DNA of 64,000 bases from positions 310,001-374,000 of the forward strand of contig CM074762.1 in the NCBI GenBank assembly GCA_037355855.1, read 5' to 3'. This document shows, in pieces, positions 34,028 through 44,454 of the stretch; positions within the stretch are counted from its first letter, which is position 1, and each line of letters begins with the position of its first letter. The notes beneath the pieces were generated by a model. That model did no database searches, was not told where the DNA came from, and saw only the letters and a list, made by a program, of their open reading frames with translations. Source of the stretch: Pseudo-nitzschia pungens (lineage: Eukaryota; Bacillariophyta; Bacillariophyceae; Bacillariales; Bacillariaceae). Both the position numbers and the translations under genes were made by a program.

Positions 34028-34327
34028 CTATTGTTTGGAAGATTTGAATTCTAAAATCACTATGCCATCGTATCTACCTAGTACTGGAGAGTGTACGTGA
34101 GTGGGAAGCTCTAATTCGTATGTACTTATAGAGAGTAAGATACATACCTTATGTGAGGTCTCATTCTTCCGAATATGTCCCGGTGTTAGTCGCCTCGCGT
34201 GGACAATTCGGCGGAGACGAGAAAATGTTAATTCCTTTAAATTTACAAAATTGTGGTAAACGTCATCATCAGCCACCCGATTTTCTTCACCTTTTCGAAA
34301 CGTGGTAGAAAAATTTTGAAGTGACAT
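34028..34327 (-). CDS. Possible small protein (hypothetical, 99 aa)
   Basis: An open frame of 99 residues whose first 60 look protein-like (charged, with LKELTFSRLRRIVHARRL). A GTATGT donor-like site follows codon 60, so this may be the first exon of a longer or differently spliced gene; I could not find a convincing next exon. It is divergent from the aminotransferase gene, with about 310 bp between the starts. No family is recognised. Confidence 0.27.
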   Translation of the reverse strand: MSLQNFSTTFRKGEENRVADDDVYHNFVNLKELTFSRLRRIVHARRLTPGHIRKNETSHKVCILLSISTYELELPTHVHSPVLGRYDGIVILEFKSSKQ

Positions 34328-34635
34328 TGCTCTTCCCGCACTTTTTGGTATCGTGTGACGTTAGTAATTCTCATTGGATGAGAACTCAATTTCAAGACAC
34401 GTTTTCACAAAAAACCGTGTATCCATTCGAAAATGCGCTTCACAAATGATGTTGCGAGTTGGGAGATACCCCTGCGAAACCGGTTGGGATCATCAGCTGG
34501 CAAGTTGCTCTTTTCTTTTTCGTCATCCGAGATTCAAGTATTCTTTGCGACCCGACGCTTCAACATTCCCTGTTGTCACAATTGCAAGGAACAAGATTTT
34601 AATAGACACTTGAATAAAACGAAGAATTCCCAACA
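34328..34635. promoter_or_regulatory. Upstream region of the aminotransferase gene
   Basis: 308 bp immediately 5' of the start at 34636. It must hold the promoter. No core element can be assigned by eye. Confidence 0.35.
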
Positions 34636-36049
34636 ATGAAGTTCCTTCCTCTCGCTATTTCTGTTCTTGCAATTGGCTCCGATGCCTTGCTCACGAGTCC
34701 GGTCAAGAATGCCAAGAAGGTTCAGGTGTACGTTTTTTCTTCGATGCGGCAATGGCAGAATGGTCTACTGCGTCGGCACTTTATTCTCACGTATTTTTTT
34801 CATTATTTTCCACAGTCTCCAAAGAACCCGCGTCTCAAAGGATATCAAGACCCCTGATCCCATTCCCGTAGAAGGGCAAGAGGCCGCCCTTGAACTGATG
34901 CAAACGGGACGTCTTTACAGATACAATATCGGCCCAGGTGAACAATCGGCTGTCTCTCTCTGCGAGAAGGAGATCTGTGATTACACCGGTTTCAAGTACT
35001 GTGTCGGACTCAACTCCTGTGGATCCGCCTTGATGTTGTTGCTCAAGACGACCGGATTGAAACCAGGAGGCAAGGTTTTGTCGAACGCTTTCACATTCGG
35101 AGCCGTTCCGTCTGCCATTGAGCACGCGAACGGAAAGGCCGTTTACGTCGAGTCCGACAAGGACCATGTCATGGACACTGCCGATTTGGAAAAGAAATTG
35201 AAGGAAAATCCTGACTGCAAACACGTCCTGATTTCCCACATGCGAGGAAAGTTGGCCGATATGGATGCCGTCAAAGACCTCTGCGACAAATACGACGCTA
35301 TTTTGCTGGAAGACGCTGCCCACTCTTTGGGAGTCTTCTGGAAGGGGGAGCACTCTGGCCACAAGGGGGTGGCATGTGCCATTAGTAGCCAGAGCTACAA
35401 AATGATCAACTCCGGTGAGGGAGGATTTTTGTTGACGGACGATCCGGACATTGCCGCGCAAACCGCTACGATTGCGGGTGCCTACGAAGGTCTTTCCACA
35501 AAGCACATGACCGTCCCACCTCTTGAATACTTCAAGGGCCTCTCTGTCGAACACCCCAACTACTCGCTTCGAATGAGCAACTTGGCAGCCTCCGTAATTC
35601 GTCCCCAAGTTAAGACCCTCGAGGAACGCATCGAAAAATACAACCGACGATACAACTACGTCGTTGAAAAGCTCGAATCCAGCAGTGTCGGAAAGCACTT
35701 GTACGTACCCCAGCTTACCCCTGGTGTTACCCGAATGGTCCACGATTCAATTCAGTTCAACCTGGGCGAGATTTTCACTGAAGAGATGACACAAGACTTT
35801 ATCGATGAGTGTGGAGCCCACGGTCTTCCCGTCGAGCTCTTTGGACACAAGACGAACGCCAGAAATTTCGTGAACTGGGGATTCGCCCCGGCCGAAGATC
35901 CGCTTCCTCAAACCGCAGAAATGCTGTCGCGTGCCTGTGATTGTCGAATGCCTCTGATGTGGGAAGACGAAGATTTTGACGACCTTGCCAACGTGATTAT
36001 CGAGAGCATGGAAGCCGTTCTTGCCAAGTACAAGTTGGACGCGTTATAA
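34636..36049 (+). CDS. DegT/DnrJ/EryC1/StrS-family PLP aminotransferase with N-terminal signal peptide
   Basis: Two exons, 34636-34727 and 34816-36049, with an 88-bp intron (GTACGT-CACAG, phase 2); 441 residues. The fold is that of nucleotide-sugar aminotransferases: a GLNSCGSALMLLL segment, AFTFGAVPSAIEHANG, the PLP-contacting LLEDAAHSLG, and the catalytic lysine in SYKMINSGEGG (about K225, Schiff base by family rule), then the C-terminal small domain. Family enzymes transfer an amino group from glutamate or glutamine to a keto-sugar nucleotide; the substrate here is unknown. Exon 1 encodes a signal peptide (MKFLPLAISVLAIGSDALL), unusual for a family that is normally cytosolic, suggesting an ER, Golgi or plastid location. 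There is no Phe at the expected cleavage junction, so a plastid call is weak. Confidence 0.88.
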
Positions 36050-36691
36050 ATTACAGACGCGGAACGACAAGAACACATTTTTCTTTCCCGGAGACACGAA
36101 CCCATCGGACGTGTCGTTCGTGATGGCGCTCGCATGCCATCTACTCTGTTCACTGCAAAGAACGAACAGCACAAAATGAGGCCTGAGGAGTGTCAAGACG
36201 ACTGTGCTCTCACCTCATATTCCCCGTTGTGGGTTTCAAAATCGGCGCAAAGCACAACAACGAAGATCCGGAAACCTCTTTCCGTTGATCGTTGCGTCGC
36301 CGTATGATCATACTACATCTATATACAACTGAATGCAGGTATTGCATTAAACCATTTTTCAAATAAAATACAGTTCACATCATCATAAAACGAGTATTCT
36401 AGCATAATATTCAAACCCAAATGTACGGTAACTGTACGAAGTGTGCTGTTGAAATGGTCTAACCATTTCCGTGAACCTGTCAATTCTGGAACACACTCCA
36501 CCGAATCAATCGTTTGGTCTTGACAAATCAAAGCACGAATGATCGCAAATGCGGCCTTTCCCACTTTTGGTCAACGACAACCAAACGACGGGTTTTTAAG
36601 TCTCTGCCATGTCATACACCACACGGTAGGCGTACGATTGTTCCAATACGGCAACCGAACGAGATTGTTTCTCTTTTCTTGTCGCGTTTCT
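36050..36691. other. Intergenic region between convergent genes, nothing recognised
   Basis: About 0.6 kb between the aminotransferase stop and the stop of the phosphatase gene on the opposite strand. No repeat or RNA gene seen. Confidence 0.45.
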
Positions 36692-37591
36692 TTATATCGA
36701 CTTTCTGCTGTCAACGTATTCTTTCTGCCATGCGGCGAGGTTTTCTCGCATCCGCTTGTTCAGATTGCAGACGGGTCGTTGGGGCTTGATTCCCTTCTCG
36801 AAGGCATCCTTCCAGTTGTCGTATAGACCGGCCTTCACCAGACACGCACACATGGTGGTGGTGGACCTGCCCCTTCCGTGTGCGCAGTGCACCAGTACGT
36901 CTCCGCGCTTTCGGGCCTCCACGCCAAAGGTTGCCGCCGCCTCTAGTCCTGCCGGATCCAGTGGCACCCCGTCCCAGGTAGGAGCGCTCAGGTAGGAGTG
37001 CGCGCGGTCCCAGCAGTGCTCGGGAAATTCCACCGTCAGGTCGATCACGCCTCCCCAGTCCATGTTCAGCTCGTGCCCGTAGCATCCCCCTACCCACCAT
37101 CCCGGTTGAACCTCGGTCGCAACCGGAACGGGTGGACTGTGAACCTTGTCTTTCCAGCGGTGCACGCGTGTGTACATCAAGGTGGGAAGGTGAAAGGGGA
37201 AGAAGACCAGGTAACTCCAAAGCGGAATCTTTCCGGTCGTTTTGTCCTTCCCTATTATCAACATTCCTCGCTCTGACTTGAAGAGTATTGCTATCACTCC
37301 GTTTAATATAGCAGAGTATCCCATGACAAGACGGGGAAGCATGTCCAACATCAAGGTGCTATGGGCTTCCCTGTGTTCCGCCGCTGATGGCGATGTAGCA
37401 GAAATGGTCGAGCCATCCATAGTTGCGCCATCGGGACTCAGCATGTTGTAGCCCATGAACGAGAGTGCCGATAGGCCAACATATTTGAGATAGACTCCGT
37501 GAACAGCTCCCATCCCAATGCTTTCCAGATAGTTCGTAGTCAAGAAGAAAATGGTCAATTCGAAAAAGTTCTTGTGGGACTTGTTCGGCAC
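36692..37591 (-). CDS. Membrane-associated dual-specificity protein phosphatase-like protein
   Basis: 299 residues in one exon. Two or three hydrophobic segments occupy the first 150 residues, including GKIPLWSYLVFFPFHLPTLMY. A C-terminal phosphatase domain carries the P-loop HCAHGRGRS (Cys about 236), fitting HCxxGxxRS, and an upstream acidic WGGVIDLTVEFPE segment in place of the usual general-acid loop. The combination of membrane segments and a small DSP domain resembles uncharacterised membrane DSPs of plants and bacteria (YnbD-like); lipid or phosphoinositide phosphatase activity is possible. Met at 37513 is an alternative start. The gene converges on the aminotransferase gene. Confidence 0.8.
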   Translation of the reverse strand: MPNKSHKNFFELTIFFLTTNYLESIGMGAVHGVYLKYVGLSALSFMGYNMLSPDGATMDGSTISATSPSAAEHREAHSTLMLDMLPRLVMGYSAILNGVIAILFKSERGMLIIGKDKTTGKIPLWSYLVFFPFHLPTLMYTRVHRWKDKVHSPPVPVATEVQPGWWVGGCYGHELNMDWGGVIDLTVEFPEHCWDRAHSYLSAPTWDGVPLDPAGLEAAATFGVEARKRGDVLVHCAHGRGRSTTTMCACLVKAGLYDNWKDAFEKGIKPQRPVCNLNKRMRENLAAWQKEYVDSRKSI

Positions 37592-38327
37592 TCAGCACTT
37601 TGATCAAATAATAAGAAGTGAGACGGATACGGTACTGGAACAAGTATCGCACGGGACGAATGACCGATGTTCTCGTTGCGATATGCGAATTTGTGCGAAC
37701 GCAAACATCACAAAACAATGCTTTTTACTACTCTACCGGTATGTTGGGAATTAATTCGTTGGTCACAAGTTCGTACGAGTACAAGTACCGGTACGTAACC
37801 TTACTAGTACGTTCCAGAACGCTAAGCCTTCTTAGATGTGATGTATTGCTTCAATATATGATCATAGAGTATTAGGGTATGGTCACAAATTCAATTCTCC
37901 GCCTTGCTCGCGCATGCAAGGAATTCTGTAGAAAGCACAACTTTCGTATAAATACTTAGAATGTTCGTATTCAGATGCGAAAGCGAGCAATAACGTCCTG
38001 TCGTTTTGCGCCTTTGGCGACTCGATTTCGCGGGAAAACCCATTTCGATCGCCATTTCGACGCGACAAATAGCTTCATCAGAAGTCGAACCGATTTGGCC
38101 AACACGACATGTGTTGGAAGAATAGTAGGATTCAACATCACTAACACATGATTTTGCGACACAAAACTCTTTCTCAAACATCAAGAAAGATCAATCAATA
38201 GACGCAAGGTAGATAGGACGCCTTGATGTATTCCGCCAACACCGTTCGACAACATTATATCCCCTCTTTATTCGAAAGAACGAAGAAGTAAGCACCGATA
38301 AGCAGCGAAGAAACATAACAAACAAAC
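37592..38327. other. Intergenic region between divergent phosphatase and Aurora genes
   Basis: About 0.7 kb with TACCGGTA palindromes at 37734 and 37786 and a GTAACCTTAC motif near 37796. It must hold the promoters of both flanking genes. Confidence 0.5.
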
Positions 38328-39326
38328 ATGGACAAAGAAAACACCCGGTTCCACCAACCGTCCGGGGCATCGCGCCACTGGAATACCAATAGCAAGGTTC
38401 AGCAACAGAAGCAGCAACCTCACAATTTCGAGAAACCATCATCGTTTCGCGGACGAACTGAAGGTGGATTTGCTCATGACGACGAGATGGCCCAGAGAGC
38501 ACGCCAAGGAAAGCAATGGTCTCTCAACGATTTTGAGATCGGCAAGCCCCTCGGCAGAGGAAAATTTGGAGCTGTCTACCTCGCAAGAGAAAAACAATCC
38601 AAGTACATTGTTGCCATCAAGGTCCTTCACAAATCCCAGCTTCTAAAGGCCGGTGTAGAGCACCAACTCCGCCGAGAAATCGAAATCCAGTCGCACCTGA
38701 GGCATCGCAACATTCTTCGCATGTATGGATACTTTTACGATTCCAAGCGAATCTACTTGATTCTCGAATACTCACCGGGCGGCGAACTGTACAAGCGTCT
38801 GACACAAAAGGGGCACTTTTCCGAACGAACATCGGCAAAGTACATTTCGGATTTGGCGACGGCTCTCGATTTTTGTCACACCAAACACGTAATCCATCGA
38901 GACATCAAACCCGAGAATCTGCTGGTCGGAGCTCATGGTGAGATCAAGATTGCCGACTTCGGTTGGTCGGTTCACGCCCCAACCTCCAGAAGAAATACCC
39001 TCTGCGGAACATTGGATTACCTCCCTCCCGAGATGGTAGAGGGACGAGACCACGACAAATTTGTCGACGTCTGGAGTTTGGGAGTCCTCCTCTATGAATT
39101 CTTGTACGGCGGACCACCCTTTGAAGCCGAAGGTCACTCGGCGACGTATAGAAGAATCTCACGTGTCGATTTGAGATTCCCCGCCAAACCCGAAGTATCA
39201 GAAGATGCGAAGGATTTGATCCGCAAATTCTTGGTCAAGGAACCACAACAGCGAATCCTCTTGAAGGATGTTCCGAAGCATCCATGGGTGGTCAGGATGC
39301 TAAAAGAAGCCAGCAGTGGCAATTAA
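38328..39326 (+). CDS. AUR: Aurora serine/threonine protein kinase
   Basis: 332 residues in one exon. After a short Gln-rich N-terminus the kinase domain begins [18 protein letters not shown] (69-86). K98 (AIK), E117, HRDIKPEN (190-197) and DFGWSVHAP (210-218) are all present. The activation loop [17 protein letters not shown], with T224 at the site phosphorylated in Aurora kinases, is diagnostic for the family. Aurora kinases control centrosome maturation, chromosome segregation and cytokinesis, and are activated by partners such as TPX2 or INCENP. No destruction-box motif is obvious. The gene begins 736 bp from the divergent phosphatase gene. Confidence 0.96.
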   Translation: MDKENTRFHQPSGASRHWNTNSKVQQQKQQPHNFEKPSSFRGRTEGGFAHDDEMAQRARQGKQWSLNDFEIGKPLGRGKFGAVYLAREKQSKYIVAIKVLHKSQLLKAGVEHQLRREIEIQSHLRHRNILRMYGYFYDSKRIYLILEYSPGGELYKRLTQKGHFSERTSAKYISDLATALDFCHTKHVIHRDIKPENLLVGAHGEIKIADFGWSVHAPTSRRNTLCGTLDYLPPEMVEGRDHDKFVDVWSLGVLLYEFLYGGPPFEAEGHSATYRRISRVDLRFPAKPEVSEDAKDLIRKFLVKEPQQRILLKDVPKHPWVVRMLKEASSGN

Positions 39327-39978
39327 AAGTCAGTCATCGAGCAGCAAGCTAGCTCCCTGCGTTTTGAGCGCTCTCTCTAATTGTTATTGACTTTTTTTTT
39401 TCGGAAAAGGGGACCGGAAGGAAACGAAAACGTCAAAAATCGGAAGTCGACAGTGCCAGCAACAACTACAGGATATGTTGCGCTGCAAAATTAGAAGCGG
39501 AGAGGCAAGCTTGGAGCTTGTCTCTCATCGGAACTAATGCGCCCGTTGACGACAACAAGAGATCATCCCATCTCTTTCAGCTTCGCGAGAGGTCTCAGTT
39601 GTTTCTTTCCTCAAGACCAACGCAAAACGTGTACTTCGTCTTCCGTAATGTTAAAATAAATCATAATAATAATAACAATATTATTAATGTTAGCCAGTAT
39701 CGCTACGTTCCCGTCACCTCGTTATTGCTATTCAGCGCTGAAATCTCAATCGGTACGCGTAGGTGTAGCGATCATCCCTTTGAAAAAAATTCGGAGTCGG
39801 GTGTGAAGCAGCAATTCCATCAAGAGCGTCGATGCACTATTTGTAATGGGGGGCATTCCATCGTTTCCGAATCAATCAATCAATCATGGATGATGGATTC
39901 ATTGATTCATGGATTGATTTATGGATTGATTCATTCATGGATTGATTGATTGATTGATTCATGGATTCCACAATTCCT
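39327..39978. other. Intergenic region with ATTGATTC-type repeats
   Basis: About 0.65 kb between the Aurora stop and the MRG stop (convergent). An imperfect GATT/ATTC tandem repeat fills about 39876-39964. Confidence 0.55.
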
Positions 39979-42663
39979 TCACCCGTCCGCTCCCGCGCTT
40001 CCCGCGACAGCGTCGGCGTCCCCCCGCGGTTCCCCGGACCGCTGCGCCGCGGTTCGCTGGAGGCGTCGTTCCTGTCGCTTTCGTATCTTGGCGTCCCTCT
40101 TGAGTTCCCGCTCGTTTTTCTTGCGGTACATGGACCCGAAGAGCGTCGCCTGGTTCTTTTGCAAAAACCGCGCCAGATCCTGCAGCTTGGCCAGGATCAT
40201 GCTCCCGATCTCGGTGAGGCTCTCCCGATCGCCGTCGCCGTCGCCGTCGCCGCCGCCGTCGTTGCTCGGATCGCGTTCGTGCTCCGTTGGTTTGTTTCCG
40301 TGTTCGTTGCCCGGTGGTTTTTTCTTGGCGCGGGCATCCCTGAGCTGCTGGTCGAGGATCCGCGGGAGCGCCGACAGGAGCCGCAGCAGGTGCTCGCAGC
40401 CGTAAATGTCGGCCTTGAGCGGCAGCTTGCCGGCGCTGCTTCCATTGCCGTTCCCATTGCCATTGCCATTGCCATTGCCATTGCCGTTGCCACTGCCGCT
40501 TCCTTCGTTCGCCTCCAGGAGGGCTTCTTCCAACTCCAGAATCTGGGAGACCTCGGACGGGTACAGCAGCCGGGCCACCAGGGCCTGCTCAAAGTAGAGG
40601 ACGATGCCCTCGGCCATGTCGGTCCACTCCTTGACGAGCCGGCCCGCCGCGCCGGGATCCCCGCTTCCGTCCCCGGGAGCGGAACCGGAAGTCGAATTGG
40701 ACTCGGAACGATTCGACCCGGAGTTGTTCGACTCGTCCCGTGCCGCGTCGTCGGTGGGTTCGACAGGCGATGGTGGTGCTGTTGCTGGTGGTGCTGTCGC
40801 TGGTGGTGCTGTCGCTGTTGCTGCTTCCGCCGCCGCAGCCGCCGACGCCGAGGGAGCATCACCGGTCGCGGCGGAGTCGTGGGCACCGTTCGCGCTTGCT
40901 TTCGCGTCCGCATTGGCGTTTGTGTTTGCGTCCGCGTTCGTGTTTGCGTTCGTGTTTGCGTTTGCGTTCGCGTTTCGTTCCGGGTCGGGTTTGGAACCGG
41001 CGTTCGATGCTTCGGGGTTGGGGTCCGTCCCGTTGCCGTCATCGGGAGAGGATTCAGAGTGTTTGCTGTTGCTGTTGCTGTTGCTTCCTCCTCCTCCTCC
41101 TTCTCCGCTGCCACCACCACCGCTGTTCGTGCCGGTACCGTTTTGGTTCGGGCTGGCGCTCGTTTTTTTGTCGCCGAAGCGCGCGGTTCCGTCCCAGGAA
41201 ATGCCCTTTTCTTTGAGGTACAGGCTGAGGGCGTTCCGGATGGTGACCTTGGCCGGGAGGACGTGGACCATGTCCCAGTGGACGGTGTCGTCGTTGTGAT
41301 GATTGCCATTGCCATTGTTGTTGCTATTGTTGTTGCTCTTGCCATCGCGGGAAGCGAGGGTTTCGTCCCGGTTGCCGTTGTTGAGATTTTCCCAGTCCTC
41401 CACCAGGATCCGCTTGAGGCCGAACGAGAGAGGGATGGATTGTATGTGGGAGGCCTGCCGCTGGACGAGACAGGATTGCAGGACGAGCTCGGACCGATCC
41501 CTCAGGAGTTCCCCCGGCGACTTTTGGTTCTTCGTCTTCTTGGCCCTCGGGGCGCGCTTGCGGCGCCGTTCCGCGGCCGCCTTTTTTGGGGCGGCGGCGT
41601 CCGCGGTCGCCGCCGAAGCGACACCGCCTCGCTCGGGCTTCGTTGTTGTTTCCCGTTCCCGTTCCCGCTTCGTTTTCGTTTCCTTTTCGTCCCACCTGCG
41701 GTGGAGGTCGTCCAGTTTCCGTTTCCACTGCTGCAGAAAGAGCCCCCCGTTCCGGATCTTTTTTTGCTTCGATTTTTCTCGAAACTCTTTCTGAAAGGCC
41801 CGGTGGGTCCTTGAGATTTCCAGCATCCGCTCGACGTTGGAGGGCGTGGCCTCCCGAATGTCGCGCTCGGAAACCCAGCGATCCCAGATGGTCTTCCATC
41901 CCTCGTAGTGCACAAAGTAGTGCCACTCGTGGGCGTTGTTGTCCCTTTCGCTGTTGTTGTTGTCGTTGCTGTTGTCGTTGCTGTTGTTGCTGTTGCTATT
42001 GCTCCCTCCCGAGTTGTTGCCATTGTTGCCATTGTTGCCATTGTTGCCATTGTTGTTGTTATTGTTGTTGTTGTTGTCCATGACAATGTCTTCCGGAGCG
42101 AGATCGAAGATTCCCAGGCACGAAATAGTCTTTTGGTGGTTGATCCCGTAGAGCTTGCGCCGGATGGTGGCGTAGTAGAGGATCCCGTCCTCGTCGCGGG
42201 CCAGAACGCGTTGTCGGACCTCGTATTTGCTGGTGGGTTCGTCTTCTTCTTCTTCTTCTTCGTCGTCGTCGTCTTCTTCCTCCTCGTTGTCGTTGTCGTT
42301 GTCGTGTTCATCGTCGTGTTCGTCTGCATTTGCATTTGCATTTGCATTTGCATTTGCATTTGCATCGTCGCGATTCAAAGTCGAATTCAAACCATCCCCC
42401 GTGCCCGAAGCAGTCGCAGCTTCGGCTCCAATACTTTGCTCGTTGCCGTTGCCGTTGCCGTTGCTCTGTTTGTTTTCGACGATTCCATCCGTTTCGCCTC
42501 CCTCCCGTTCCGCGGTAAGCGTTACAGCGGTCGTCGTCGTTCGGGCGGCGGCATCGTTGGCTCGTGGTTCGTCGCTCTCGTTCGTCTTCGTCCCCGCTTC
42601 GCCGCCGGCCCTTCGCTTGGCCCTCGGGGAGGTATTTCGGGCGCTCTTTCGCTTGCCCGGCAT
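39979..42663 (-). CDS. MRG15/Eaf3-like chromatin protein (chromo barrel plus MRG domain)
   Basis: 894 residues in one exon. A basic, repeat-rich N-terminus leads to a chromo-barrel region (about 146-270; YEVRQRVLARDEDGILYYATI and HYFVHYEGWKTIWDRWV). A charged linker follows, then the MRG domain (about 383-868; QSIPLSFGLKRILVEDW, VHVLPAKVTIRNAL, MAEGIVLYFEQALVARLLYPSE, YGCEHLLRLLSALPRIL). MRG proteins are subunits of NuA4-type acetyltransferase and Rpd3S-type deacetylase complexes and read H3K36 methylation. Simple-sequence repeats encode Asn-Gly, Ala-Asn, Ser, Glu and Asp tracts that interrupt both domains. These do not disturb the conserved blocks, so the gene looks functional. The size is much larger than the usual 320-450 residues, owing to the inserted repeats. 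Confidence 0.92.
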   Translation of the reverse strand: MPGKRKSARNTSPRAKRRAGGEAGTKTNESDEPRANDAAARTTTTAVTLTAEREGGETDGIVENKQSNGNGNGNEQSIGAEAATASGTGDGLNSTLNRDDANANANANANANADEHDDEHDNDNDNEEEEDDDDEEEEEEDEPTSKYEVRQRVLARDEDGILYYATIRRKLYGINHQKTISCLGIFDLAPEDIVMDNNNNNNNNNGNNGNNGNNGNNSGGSNSNSNNSNDNSNDNNNSERDNNAHEWHYFVHYEGWKTIWDRWVSERDIREATPSNVERMLEISRTHRAFQKEFREKSKQKKIRNGGLFLQQWKRKLDDLHRRWDEKETKTKRERERETTTKPERGGVASAATADAAAPKKAAAERRRKRAPRAKKTKNQKSPGELLRDRSELVLQSCLVQRQASHIQSIPLSFGLKRILVEDWENLNNGNRDETLASRDGKSNNNSNNNGNGNHHNDDTVHWDMVHVLPAKVTIRNALSLYLKEKGISWDGTARFGDKKTSASPNQNGTGTNSGGGGSGEGGGGGSNSNSNSKHSESSPDDGNGTDPNPEASNAGSKPDPERNANANANTNANTNADANTNANADAKASANGAHDSAATGDAPSASAAAAAEAATATAPPATAPPATAPPSPVEPTDDAARDESNNSGSNRSESNSTSGSAPGDGSGDPGAAGRLVKEWTDMAEGIVLYFEQALVARLLYPSEVSQILELEEALLEANEGSGSGNGNGNGNGNGNGNGNGSSAGKLPLKADIYGCEHLLRLLSALPRILDQQLRDARAKKKPPGNEHGNKPTEHERDPSNDGGGDGDGDGDRESLTEIGSMILAKLQDLARFLQKNQATLFGSMYRKKNERELKRDAKIRKRQERRLQRTAAQRSGEPRGDADAVAGSAGADG

Positions 42664-42796
42664 TTGATTCGAAATGGATTGGCTGCGATGCTATGGTATG
42701 CGATGCTGTGCGATGCGATGCTGTGCGATGCCCCGATCGTTTGTATCGAATATCCAATCACTCCGTTTTGTGTTTGTCTGGACGGGGTGGACGAAG

Positions 42797-42838
42797 CCCA
42801 GAGAGAGAGAGAGAGAGATAGATAGATAGAGAGAGAGG
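42797..42838. repeat. (GA)n/(GATA)n microsatellite
   Basis: A GA run followed by GATA units and more GA, about 140-175 bases upstream of the MRG start (minus strand). Confidence 0.8.
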
Positions 42839-43378
42839 TATATGCCCCGACTCGAAGCGCCCAATCCTCGTTGCGGATGCGTTGGACCGGAGAATGCGGA
42901 ATGCAATCGGTGATGGATGAATGATCGGTGAATCAGTGCAAAGAGACCAAAATGGAAGAAGTCCTACTAGTAGAAGTGCGGTTGATATATTACTTCTTGT
43001 TTTAGATATAAAATTGCAATGGCATGGCACCATACGGTACACTACAATGAACAAGTAACCTTAATCTTTGATCGTCGGTTCGGACTTCGGACCACTCCTG
43101 GGTCTGGCCCGGGTGTCAAGTGGGCAGTGGGGCAGTGGGGCAGTTGGGCAGTGGGCAGTGGGCGCAAGATTGAAACAGGATCCAGTACATGTATCGAAGT
43201 CCCGCCCATCGATGCGAGCCTTCATTCAGCCATGATTCATTCACCCTTTTTAGGTTGTCGTCCCTCAAAAGTTTTTTGTTGCGAGACACAAGACACGAGA
43301 CGATGATTGATTCATGAATCATCCTCCACAATCCACAGTTTTTAGTTTTTGTTGTTTCGATTGATTTTGATTGAAGGA

Positions 43379-43404
43379 TGATTCATTCATTCATTCATTC
43401 ATTC
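43379..43404. repeat. (ATTC)n microsatellite
   Basis: Six to seven ATTC units, in the region between the MRG and POP5 starts. Confidence 0.8.
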
Positions 43405-43800
43405 AAAGATGGTTGACAGACGGACCGATGCGGTTACGACTACGCATTGTAACTGTTGAGAGAGGAAGCTTTTACTCGTAAGGTAAGGTTAATTACCATC
43501 CATCACCATTGCACCCTGTTTTGAGATGGGAAATGATTGGAAATCAGATGTCAGAAATCAGAAATCAGTGATGTCGAAGTCTTACCGTACGCAAGGTTAA
43601 TTACTTGTATGTTGTACAATGAACAAGTTCGTAACTTACTTGTAGACGACAGACACAATCTCACGAAAGAAGCAAGCCATCCCGAGCTTTTTCAGCTTGA
43701 TTCTGATTGAGATAACCTTGTCATTAACGGAATCGCAATCATCAAAATCAGAAGCAGACCCGATACTTTACAAAGAAAGACGGAACATCGTTAAAGCACC

Positions 43801-43901
43801 ATGGTCCGGCACAAGAACCGGTGGCTGTTGGTGACCATCGAGCTCGCCGAGGACGTGCGGAATCCCAAAGGGCGCAGCAAGAATTCCGTGACCATCTCCA
43901 G

Positions 43902-43940
<39 letters not shown>

Positions 43941-44454
43941 TCGCGGCAGCAATCGCGGCAGCGATTCCTTCCCGTCCAAGAAAGAGTTTCTGGCCCGCCT
44001 CCGTCGGACCGCGGCCTGGTGCTTTGGCGTGGCCGGGGAGGGACCCTCCCGCGACACGCAGGTCCGCTTCTGCGACGCGGCCACAAAGCTGGCGGTGGTC
44101 CGCGTCCCCCGCGAGCACTGCGACCTCTTGCGATCGGCCCTGACGCTCTTGCTGACGAACGGGCAGCTGGCGTCGCTGGGAGAGCCGTCGTCGTCGTCGT
44201 CGTCGTCGTCGTCGGAGTATTGCGCCTCGGTGCTGTCGGTGCACGGATCGGCGCGGACCGCCAAGATTGCCGTCTTTCGGAAACTGCGGGAGCTGTACCG
44301 AGCCGAGATCCGTGGGATTCGCGCCGCGGAAAGCAATGGAGACGGTTGCGATGACGGCAACGGCAACGGCGACGGCAAGGGCGACGCATTGGAAAAGAAA
44401 CTTTGCCGGGCTCTGCAGGAGCGATTGATGCTCATCCAGAACCACGTGAATTGA
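43801..44454 (+). CDS. POP5: RNase P/MRP protein subunit POP5
   Basis: 217 residues in one exon. The N-terminus MVRHKNRWLLVTIELA matches the strongly conserved MVRxKxRYLL start of POP5. The core (FLARLRRTAAWCFGVAGEG, KLAVVRVPREHCDLLRSALTLL) and the C-terminal block (VLSVHGSARTAKIAVFRKLRELYR) fit the family. POP5 is a core protein of RNase P, which trims the 5' leader of tRNA precursors, and of RNase MRP in rRNA processing, and acts in the nucleolus. It is longer than human POP5 (163 residues) because of an Asn-Gly repeat from a GGCAAC microsatellite and a poly-Ser run, both placed in loops. The start codon is supported by the family-typical first residues. Confidence 0.92.

Larger units (their letters stand above)
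42664..43800. other. Intergenic region between divergent MRG and POP5 genes, with microsatellites
   Basis: About 1.1 kb. It contains GCGAT-type repeats (about 42690-42730), a (GA)n/(GATA)n tract (about 42797-42838), a CAGTGGG repeat (about 43121-43161) and an (ATTC)n tract (43379-43404). GTAAGGTTA motifs occur near 43484. No gene is supported. Confidence 0.55.
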
